Source of the DNA: Actinopolymorpha pittospori
Lineage (GTDB): Bacteria; Actinomycetota; Actinomycetes; Propionibacteriales; Actinopolymorphaceae
Length of the DNA stretch: 64,000 nt
Direction of reading: 5' to 3'
Assembly (NCBI RefSeq): GCF_014873875.1
Contig: NZ_JADBEM010000001.1
Coordinates: 4,898,001-4,962,000, forward strand
Each line of letters starts with the position of its first letter. The first letter of the stretch is position 1. This document shows positions 58,409 through 64,000 of this stretch, in pieces. Under the pieces are notes generated by a model that was not told the DNA's origin, did not search any database, and was given only the letters and a program-made list of their open reading frames with translations. A program made the translations under genes and the position numbers.

Positions 58409-58813
58409 GTTGTCGAGCTTGACGGCTGCGCCGTCCGACTGGTTGACCCTCAACGGGTGGCAGCCGTGTCGACCCGGATGCCTGGGGAGCGGGAGGTCGT
58501 CGACACCGCGGACGTGTTCGGTCTGCTCGCGGATCCTGGTCGGCTGCGGCTGCTGGTGGCGCTGCTCGAAGGGGAGATGTGCGTGTGCGATCTGGCCGCT
58601 GTCACGGGACTGAGCGAGTCCTCCACCTCCCACGCACTTCGCCTGCTGCGCGCGCACCGAGTGGTCTCGGTACGCCGTCACGGCCGGATCGCCTACTACC
58701 GCCTTGACGACGCTCACGTCCGGATGCTCCTGGACCTCGCCTTCGCCCATACCGAGCACACCGACGCCATCCACCCCGAAGGGCACTGCCGAGGAGGCAA
58801 CGGCGATGGATAG
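58391..58813 (+). CDS. ArsR/SmtB-family metal sensor
   Basis: A winged-helix regulator of up to 140 residues: VFGLLADPGRLRLLVALLEG, then EMCVCDLAAVTGLSESSTSH and LRLLRAHRVVSVRRHGRIAY. CVCD in the recognition region gives an alpha-3 cysteine pair like CmtR/CadC/SmtB sensors, and HEH-type His residues near the end (AFAHTEHTDAIHPEGH) suggest an alpha-5 Zn/Co/Ni site. ATG 58391 lies inside the operator; if TTGACG is the -35, translation would instead start at GTG 58466 or ATG 58478. It overlaps the efflux gene by eight bases. Confidence 0.9.
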   Translation: MNNRSDVVELDGCAVRLVDPQRVAAVSTRMPGEREVVDTADVFGLLADPGRLRLLVALLEGEMCVCDLAAVTGLSESSTSHALRLLRAHRVVSVRRHGRIAYYRLDDAHVRMLLDLAFAHTEHTDAIHPEGHCRGGNGDG

Positions 58814-59726
58814 CCATGGGCACGGGCACGGGCATGTCACCGCGACAGGTCAGCACAAGGGTGCGCTCGCGGGCACGCTCGTGGTCGCCCTCGCGACCTT
58901 CGCTGCTCAGGTTGTCGGTGCTCTGGTTTCGGGCAGCCTCGCGCTGCTGGCTGATGCGGGTCACGTGCTGACCGACAGCGGTGGGGTCGCGCTGGCGCTC
59001 ATCGCGACGGTCCTCGCCGCCCGCCCGCCAGTCGGACAACGGACGTTCGGCTGGGCGCGGGCGGAGATCCTCGCCGCCGCGATCAACGGCCTGGTGCTCG
59101 CCGGTATCGGTGTGTACGTGCTCGTCGAGGGGATACGCCGGCTGATCGAGCCGAGTCCGGTCGAGCCCGGTGGGATGGCGCTGTTCGCGCTGATCGGCCT
59201 GGTCGGCAACCTCGTCGGTGTCGCGTTGTTGTTCCGGGCCCGGCAGGCGAGCCTGAACATGCGCGGCGCTTTCCTGGAGGTCGCCACCGACACGTTCACC
59301 TCCGTGGGTGTGTTGATCGCCGCCGCCGTCATCGCGACAAGCGGCTTTCTGCGCGCCGACGCAGTGGTCTCCGTCGTGATCGGGCTGGTGATCCTTCCTC
59401 GGGCGGTGAAGCTGCTGGGGGAGGCCGTGAACGTCCTCCTGGAGTCAGCACCGGAAGGGGTGGACCTGGACGAGGTGCGCCGTCACATTCGCGAGGTCGA
59501 CCACGTACGCGACGTGCACGATCTGCATGTGCACACGGTGACCTCCGGCCTGCCCGTCCTGAGCGCGCACATCGTGGTCGACACCGAGTGCTTCAGCGAC
59601 GGACACGCGCCTCAGATCCTCGACAGGCTCCAGGAGTGCCTGGCCGGACACTTCGACGTCGAACACTCGACGCTCCAGGTCGAACCAGCTGGTCACACGG
59701 ACCACGAACACCGCACCCACGCCTGA
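58806..59726 (+). CDS. Cation diffusion facilitator (Zn/Co/Cd efflux)
   Basis: A 306-residue CDF transporter with six membrane helices and a His-rich N-terminus (MDSHGHGHGHVTATGQH). The metal site of helix 2 is in LLADAGHVLTDSGGVALALI and that of helix 5 in FLEVATDTFTSVGVLIAA (HxxxD and DxxxD type). The cytoplasmic domain has VHDLHVHTVTSGLPVLSAHI, and the C-terminus has more His. It is co-translated with the ArsR/SmtB sensor and surely regulated by it. Zn, Co or Ni export are the likely jobs. Confidence 0.94.
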   Translation: MDSHGHGHGHVTATGQHKGALAGTLVVALATFAAQVVGALVSGSLALLADAGHVLTDSGGVALALIATVLAARPPVGQRTFGWARAEILAAAINGLVLAGIGVYVLVEGIRRLIEPSPVEPGGMALFALIGLVGNLVGVALLFRARQASLNMRGAFLEVATDTFTSVGVLIAAAVIATSGFLRADAVVSVVIGLVILPRAVKLLGEAVNVLLESAPEGVDLDEVRRHIREVDHVRDVHDLHVHTVTSGLPVLSAHIVVDTECFSDGHAPQILDRLQECLAGHFDVEHSTLQVEPAGHTDHEHRTHA

Positions 59727-59797
59727 ACCCCGGCTTGTGCTCGCGGGAAAGAGCGGCCGCTGAGGATGATCGACGATGGGTCTCTTGGTCGGTCGTT

Positions 59798-59992
59798 TCA
59801 CGACCCCTCGTGGGGCTCCCGATATCCATAGCGTTTGAACACGAGGTACAGGGCGAGCGTCAGACCGACCAGGATTCCGACGGGAAGGAGGAAGGACGTC
59901 CCGAGATGGCGGTCGAGAAGCCAGCCGATCCCGCCGTATCCCTCACTGGTCGGCCCGGACCCTATCCAGACGAACGATGACAGATCGCTCAC
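59798..59992 (-). CDS. AtpZ/AtpI-like small membrane protein
   Basis: A 64-residue protein with the AtpZ signature SEGYGGIGWLLDRHLGTS, followed by LLPVGILVGLTLALYLVFKR. It has two membrane helices. AtpZ/AtpI helps assemble the F-type ATPase c-ring or takes up Mg/Ca, and its gene is normally first in the atp operon. Here there is no atp gene nearby. GTG 59992 gives the best start, but no ribosome site is clear. Confidence 0.72.
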   Translation of the reverse strand: MSDLSSFVWIGSGPTSEGYGGIGWLLDRHLGTSFLLPVGILVGLTLALYLVFKRYGYREPHEGS

Positions 59993-60008
59993 CGACGAAT
60001 CGGATCTT

Positions 60009-60022
60009 TCCGCTCGAGCGGA
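60009..60022. promoter_or_regulatory. 14-bp palindrome TCCGCTCGAGCGGA
   Basis: A perfect palindrome between the AtpZ-like gene and the frameshifted gene. A direct repeat of CGGATCGTT (60019-60027 and 60039-60047) is beside it. A possible operator of either divergent gene. Confidence 0.4.
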
Positions 60023-60125
60023 TCGTTATGGTTTCCCGGATCGTTCTTCCAGGCAGTCCAGGGTCCTCGACCCCAGATGGAACGCTGACAGTGATCATGT
60101 GCGAGCAGCACAGGGATCGGATGTG

Positions 60126-60663
60126 ATGAATCCGGGCACCGGGGCACTGCGTGTCGCACGCGGTGCGCTGCTTGCTGCCCTCACCGCGTTTCTCGCGGTC
60201 GCCGGGCACCTCGCCGGGGGTGGACACCTTCCGCCCCTGCCCAGCCTGTTCGCCACGGCCGTACTGCTCGGAGCGACGTTCGCCGTGCTTCGCGGACAGG
60301 CAACGCGGGCTTGCGCCACTCCTGCTGGCGGCCGTTGGCTCGCAACTGCTGTTTCACGCCGCGTTCGTGTTGGTCGGTCACTCCGGCGACGCGGGGCTTC
60401 TGCCCGACGCCCATCTGCTCGTGGCCCATCTGTGCGCGGCGGCCGTGCTCGCCCTCCTGGCGTCCCACGCCGACACCCTGCTGTGGTCGCTGGTCCATCT
60501 GCTCGTACGGGTCTGGATTCCAGCGCTGGTGGTGCTTCCGGTGCCCGTGGTCGGCTCGTCCCGTCGCGAGTACACCCGCCTCGCCGAGCCACGGCTGCGT
60601 CTGGACGCGTGCGCGCACCCTCGCCGCGGACCGCCGGGAGTGCTGAGCGCCCTGACGGTATGA
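60126..60663 (+). pseudogene. Frameshifted polytopic membrane protein gene
   Basis: Two overlapping frames together read as one membrane protein of about 178 residues. The first, from ATG 60126, has ALRVARGALLAALTAFLAVA, then a second helix ending at ATAVLLGATFAVLRG. The second, one base ahead, continues RGLAPLLLAAVGSQLLFHAA and SHADTLLWSLVHLLVRVWIP. Joining them needs removal of one base near 60299-60302 (GGACAGGCAACGC). Each frame alone becomes Arg/Pro-rich after or before that point. It is a true pseudogene or a sequencing error; no slippery sequence is visible. Homologues I recall lie near copper-handling genes, but that is from memory. Confidence 0.7.
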
Positions 60664-60780
60664 CCGGCAGGCCTCGCGTCCACCTTCCTTGAGCACACCG
60701 ACCCAGTGACGGCTCCTGCCGTCCTTGGTCGTCGGCGCCGACCGCCCCGCGCGGATCCGACGATCCACGACCCTGACTTC

Positions 60781-60796
60781 TCTCGTAGAAACGAGA
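60781..60796 (+). promoter_or_regulatory. Inverted repeat before the DsbA-like gene
   Basis: TCTCGT-AGAA-ACGAGA, a perfect 6-bp inverted repeat ending 13 bases before ATG 60810, in place of a normal ribosome site. It could act as an RNA hairpin or an operator. Confidence 0.4.
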
Positions 60797-60809
60797 TTGG
60801 ACCCACGTC

Positions 60810-61538
60810 ATGTCACAGAAGAACGACCGGGCTGCTCGCCGCGCCAAACTCGAGGCGATCCAGGCCGCGGAACGACGCAAGAAGAGCCGCACCCTCTCCC
60901 TCGCCGGGATCGGTGCCTTCGTCGCGGTCGTGGGCGTCGTCCTGACCATCGCCTGGCTCGGCAACGACCCCGACCCAGCCACGGCCTCCGACACAGGTGG
61001 CGGCGACTCCCGCCTGGTGCGCTCCGACAGCCACCGACTCACCGAGGCCCGATCCGGACAGGTGACCCTGGTGGAGTTCCTCGACTTCGAATGCGAGGCC
61101 TGCCGCGCCGCGCACCCACTCGTCGAGGATTTCCGAAAGGAATACGAGGGCCGGGTCACCTTTGTCGCCCGCTACTTCCCGATCCCCTCCCACTTCAACG
61201 CCGAACGCGCCGCCCGTGCCGTCGAGTCAGCCGCACAGCAAGGCAAGTTCGAACAGATGTACCAACGCATGTTCGAAACCCAGAGCCAATGGGGCGAACA
61301 ACAGGTCCCCGCCGATGAGACCTTCCGAGGCTTCGCGAAGGACCTCGGCCTGGACATGACCCGCTACGACAAGACCTACGAGGACCCCGCCACCCTGATG
61401 CGAATCAAGAAGGACGTCACCGACGGCGAGGCCCTCGGCGTACAAGGCACCCCCACCTTCTTCCTCAACGGCGAGAAACTACAGCCGAACTCCTACGACG
61501 ACTTCAAGAAGGCCCTCGACGCCGCCCTCGCCGAGTGA
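60810..61538 (+). CDS. DsbA-like membrane-anchored thiol oxidoreductase
   Basis: A 242-residue protein with a charged cytoplasmic N-terminus (RRAKLEAIQAAERRKKSR), one membrane helix (TLSLAGIGAFVAVVGVVLTI), and an extracytoplasmic thioredoxin fold. The active site is C-E-A-C in LVEFLDFECEACRAAHPLVE; the cis-Pro loop is GVQGTPTFFLNG. It probably forms or rearranges disulfides in exported proteins. It lies downstream of a short inverted repeat and upstream of the DUF3152 gene by 42 bases, possibly as an operon. Confidence 0.93.
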   Translation: MSQKNDRAARRAKLEAIQAAERRKKSRTLSLAGIGAFVAVVGVVLTIAWLGNDPDPATASDTGGGDSRLVRSDSHRLTEARSGQVTLVEFLDFECEACRAAHPLVEDFRKEYEGRVTFVARYFPIPSHFNAERAARAVESAAQQGKFEQMYQRMFETQSQWGEQQVPADETFRGFAKDLGLDMTRYDKTYEDPATLMRIKKDVTDGEALGVQGTPTFFLNGEKLQPNSYDDFKKALDAALAE

Positions 61539-61580
61539 GTCCACAGTCCAGGCGTACGTACTCGTGGTCAGGCTCTGCTC

Positions 61581-62462
61581 GTGGTAGGCCAGCGACGCGC
61601 GAAGGGCACGCATGCTGCCCGGACTCGCCGCGCCCCCGCCGTGACACGTCGTTGGCGTCGAACGCTGCGATGGACCGTTGCGACGACGGCAGCGCTCGTC
61701 CTGGTCGCGGCGGTGGTCGGTGACCTCACTGTCGCTCCCAGCCTGACAGCTACGGACGACTCACCCAGATCCGGGGAACGTGCCGACGCGAGCCCGGCCC
61801 CGGACAACGCCACCGCGGCCCCGGGGCCAACGGCGACGGGCGAACCGGAAACATCCCGAACCACGAGACCAAACCAGTCGGGCAGACGGCCCTCGTCACC
61901 GACACCCACCGCGTCGAGTTCGCCGACCATCGCGGAGCGCGGCACCGGTCGACTGACCGTCGTGGCCGGTAGGAATCCGGGCGACGGTCCGGGTCGACGG
62001 CTCACCTACCGCGTCGAGATCGAGCAGGGCCTGCCCGTCGAGGCCACCAACGTGGCCACGACCATCCACGAAACCCTCACCGACCCGCGCGGATGGCAGC
62101 GCCTGCGTGACGTCTCGTTCGAACGCACCGACAGTGACAGTGCAGAGCTCCGGGTCATCCTCGCCACACCCGAGACCACCGACCGACTCTGCCTACCACT
62201 GGACACCGGCGGTGAGTTCTCCTGCCGAGTCGGGGACCATGTGGTGCTCAACGCCAAGCGTTGGACCTACGCCGTGCCCGCCTACGCCGGTGCCAACGAC
62301 GCCTACCGTCGCTACCTCATCAACCACGAAGTCGGCCACGCACTGGGGAACGGCCACTCCCGATGTGAGACCCCCGGTAAGCCCGCACCGGTCATGATGC
62401 AGCAAACCAAGGGCGTCGGCAGATGCCAGCCCAATCCGTGGCCGTCCGTCCACGCCACCTGA
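61581..62462 (+). CDS. Exported DUF3152 metalloprotease-like protein
   Basis: A 293-residue protein: basic N-terminus, one membrane helix (TTAALVLVAAVVGDLTVAP), a Pro/Thr/Ser-rich linker of about 80 residues, and the DUF3152 domain (RVEIEQGLPVEATNVATTIH onward). Near the end, INHEVGHALGNGHSRC has the zinc motif HExxHxxGxxH of metzincin proteases. Two further Cys (LCLPL, EFSCRV) may form a disulfide, which would fit the DsbA-like gene just upstream. The start GTG 61581 is uncertain. It acts outside the membrane; substrates are unknown. Confidence 0.88.
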   Translation: MVGQRRAKGTHAARTRRAPAVTRRWRRTLRWTVATTAALVLVAAVVGDLTVAPSLTATDDSPRSGERADASPAPDNATAAPGPTATGEPETSRTTRPNQSGRRPSSPTPTASSSPTIAERGTGRLTVVAGRNPGDGPGRRLTYRVEIEQGLPVEATNVATTIHETLTDPRGWQRLRDVSFERTDSDSAELRVILATPETTDRLCLPLDTGGEFSCRVGDHVVLNAKRWTYAVPAYAGANDAYRRYLINHEVGHALGNGHSRCETPGKPAPVMMQQTKGVGRCQPNPWPSVHAT

Positions 62463-62811
62463 CGCTCGTGCGCGCCCGGCAGCTTCTGGGACAGGGGGAT
62501 AATCCGGCGCTCGGGAATCTCCGGACTGGTGGCAAGTCCGGCTTGCGGTTCGACACGGGCACTGCCACACAAGACGGTGGCGACCCGGAAGGATGACGCC
62601 GGGCGTCCTGCCCGGGCGCCCGCGGACCGGTTGAGGGCACGTCAAGGTGTCAATGACGCAGGACGTGCACATGTGGCCGGAAGGTCGCGGGAACGGGTAC
62701 CGCTGCGGTTCCTGAGAAGATCGCCGAGCCAGCGGGAGGATCCCAAAAGTGCGGGTAAAGTGTGGGACCCGCCACGGTCAGCGGCACCGTGGTGCCGCTG
62801 ACCTGTGTGGG
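62463..62811. other. Intergenic region between DUF3152 and tRNA-Lys
   Basis: About 350 bp with no gene recognised. It has a small hairpin CCGGGC-GTCCT-GCCCGG at 62599-62615 and the tRNA terminator at 62776-62803. Frames of 80-160 codons on the minus strand show no family features. Confidence 0.5.
62776..62803 (-). terminator. Terminator of tRNA-Lys
   Basis: GGTCAGCGGCACC (62776-62788), loop GT, GGTGCCGCTGACC (62791-62803): a perfect 13-bp stem, starting nine bases after the tRNA 3' end in the direction of transcription. Confidence 0.7.
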
Positions 62812-62887
<76 letters not shown>

Positions 62888-62937
62888 GTGGCATCGGAGA
62901 TGTTAGCAGTGTGCGCGCCGAAGGGCGAAGTCCAGGG

Positions 62938-64000
62938 TCACCCCCGGCGCTGGAGCACGGCCTGGGCCGCGTTGTGACCACCGATTCCGCTCACGGCGCC
63001 ACCCCGTCGGGCCCCGCTGCCGCAGATCAACACGTTGGGCAGGTCGGTCTCGACGCCCCAGGTCCCCGCCTCCTCCGGGGCCTCGGCCCAGGGCCAGGCC
63101 AGGTCGCCGTGGAAGATATGTCCGCCCGGCATGCCCACCGACGCCTCGACGTCGACGGGTGTCTTCGCCTCCACGCACGGGCGGCCGTCACCGTCGACGG
63201 CGAGGCAGTCCTCGATGGGTTCCTCCAGGTAGGCGTTGAGCGCGTCGAGATACCCGCGCGTGGCGACCTCCCGCAGGTGTGCGTTGTCGGTCTCGAACAG
63301 CCGGGCCGGTGCGTGCAGGCCGAACAGCGTCAGCGTGTGCCAGCCCTGGGCGGCAAGGTCGGGCGCGAGGATGCTCGGGTCGGTGAGGGTGTGGCAGTAC
63401 AGCTCGCCGGGCGGGCGGGACGGCAGCCGGCCGGCAGCGGCCTCGTCGTGGGCCTTCTGCAGGTCGGCGTACCCCTCGTCGACGTGGAGGGTTCCGGCGT
63501 AGGCGAGTCGCGGGTCGGCACCCGACCGCAACCGCGGCAGCCGGGTCAGCAGGAGGTTGATCTTGAGCTGGGCGCCCTCCGGCGACTGGGCGGGGGAGTG
63601 GCCCCGGAGCCGGTCGAGGGTGGCCGGCGCCACACCTGCGAGCACGTACGACGCACTGACGGTGTGTTCGGCCTCGCCCGCGACGTAGGTGAGTTCCGCC
63701 TCCTGGCCGTCCGCGTCCACACGGGTGACCTCCGCGCCGGTCCGCAACTCCGCGCCGGCCCGGCGGGCGGCGTGCGCGAGGGCGCCGCTGACCGCCCCCA
63801 TGCCACCGACCGGTACGCGCCACTCGCCGGTGCCGTTGCCGATCAGGTGGTAGAGGAAGCAGCGGTTCTGCCGCAGGGACGGGTCGTGCGCGGAGGTGAA
63901 GGTACCGATCACGCCGTCGGTCAGGACGACGCCGCGCACCAGGTCGTCGGCGAAGGTCGCCTCGACCACCTCGCCGAGCGGCCGCTCGACGAACCGCTCC
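62938..64000 (-). CDS. FAD-dependent oxidoreductase (phytoene desaturase-like), C-terminal part
   Basis: The last 353 residues of an NAD(P)/FAD-dependent amine-oxidase-fold protein; the N-terminal FAD-binding half lies beyond the window. Visible are VPVGGMGAVSGALAHAARRA (the GG-loop before substrate binding), ASYVLAGVAPATLDRLRGHS, GYLDALNAYLEEPIEDCL, and the C-terminal FAD motif NVLICGSGARRGGAVSGIGG followed by HNAAQAVLQ. This pattern is typical of CrtI-like family members of unknown substrate. It is not near carotenoid genes here. The frame is open to the window end, so no start can be given. Confidence 0.85.
   Translation of the reverse strand, partial: ERFVERPLGEVVEATFADDLVRGVVLTDGVIGTFTSAHDPSLRQNRCFLYHLIGNGTGEWRVPVGGMGAVSGALAHAARRAGAELRTGAEVTRVDADGQEAELTYVAGEAEHTVSASYVLAGVAPATLDRLRGHSPAQSPEGAQLKINLLLTRLPRLRSGADPRLAYAGTLHVDEGYADLQKAHDEAAAGRLPSRPPGELYCHTLTDPSILAPDLAAQGWHTLTLFGLHAPARLFETDNAHLREVATRGYLDALNAYLEEPIEDCLAVDGDGRPCVEAKTPVDVEASVGMPGGHIFHGDLAWPWAEAPEEAGTWGVETDLPNVLICGSGARRGGAVSGIGGHNAAQAVLQRRG

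Noticed and set aside
62193..62672. 159-codon minus-strand frame after the DUF3152 gene
   Set aside because: It is mostly antisense to the DUF3152 gene and the rest has no recognisable features.

Overview
This window is high-GC DNA (well above 65 percent G+C by eye) from an actinobacterium. The evidence is the frequent GTG starts, the gene block pncB-clpS-DUF2017-mec-cysO-cysM-murI-phosphodiesterase-rph-rdgB that is also found in Mycobacterium (Rv1330c-Rv1341 region), families typical of Actinomycetota (DUF1023, DUF2017, DUF3152, DUF3618, MASE1, Imm1), and many starts that look leaderless. A member of the Propionibacteriales or a relative is a reasonable guess, but that is inference. No rRNA, phage, intact insertion sequence or CRISPR array was seen; two tRNA genes are present.

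Region 1-20.6 kb holds aromatic amino acid catabolism and transport. An Lrp/AsnC regulator is divergent from hpd (4-hydroxyphenylpyruvate dioxygenase). The next enzymes of the homogentisate pathway, hmgA and fahA, lie 10-14 kb away, separated by a glycolate-oxidase-type flavoenzyme, a complete five-gene peptide/oligosaccharide ABC importer, a DUF1023 hydrolase/acyltransferase pair and an MFS transporter. A polytopic membrane protein, a glycosyltransferase and a methyltransferase follow.

Region 20.6-34.4 kb is a mixed set: aldo/keto reductase, Tat-exported 5'-nucleotidase-type phosphoesterase, a MocR regulator divergent from a GNAT/PaiB pair, a two-gene ABC exporter, two paralogous 64-residue membrane proteins about 7 kb apart, and a molybdenum hydroxylase in which the [2Fe-2S] and molybdopterin subunits are fused.

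Region 34.4-43.4 kb is the conserved core block: NAD salvage (pncA, pncB), protease adaptor clpS, cysteine synthesis by the sulfur-carrier route (mec, cysO, cysM), murI, a cAMP-phosphodiesterase-type metallo-hydrolase, rph and rdgB. The interval where Mycobacterium has a rhomboid gene (between cysM and murI) instead holds repeats and a perfect 16-bp inverted repeat.

Region 43.4-49.3 kb contains a membrane glycosyltransferase with a GT2 partner, tRNA-Leu(UAG), the peroxiredoxin bcp, and an ECF-type Co/Ni importer (cbiMNQO) preceded by a Nur-box-like site. Region 49.3-64 kb has small envelope and stress proteins, a FUSC-like protein, an Mrr-like protein whose catalytic motif looks degenerate, an orphan Imm1 immunity protein, tandem MASE1 membrane sensors without output domains, an ArsR-CDF metal-efflux pair with a clear SmtB-like operator, an orphan AtpZ-like protein, a frameshifted membrane gene, a DsbA-like oxidoreductase, a DUF3152 metalloprotease-like protein, tRNA-Lys(CUU), and a partial FAD oxidoreductase running off the right end.

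Across the window at least 14 genes have a TANNNT box 6-8 nt before the start codon, which points to leaderless transcripts and was used to choose several starts. No convincing wholly new multi-gene system was found. The best leads are the fused molybdenum hydroxylase beside NAD salvage, the cysteine-gene leader peptide, the murI-upstream 16-bp inverted repeat, the 10-bp phased ACAG repeat before hmgA, and the tandem output-less MASE1 pair.
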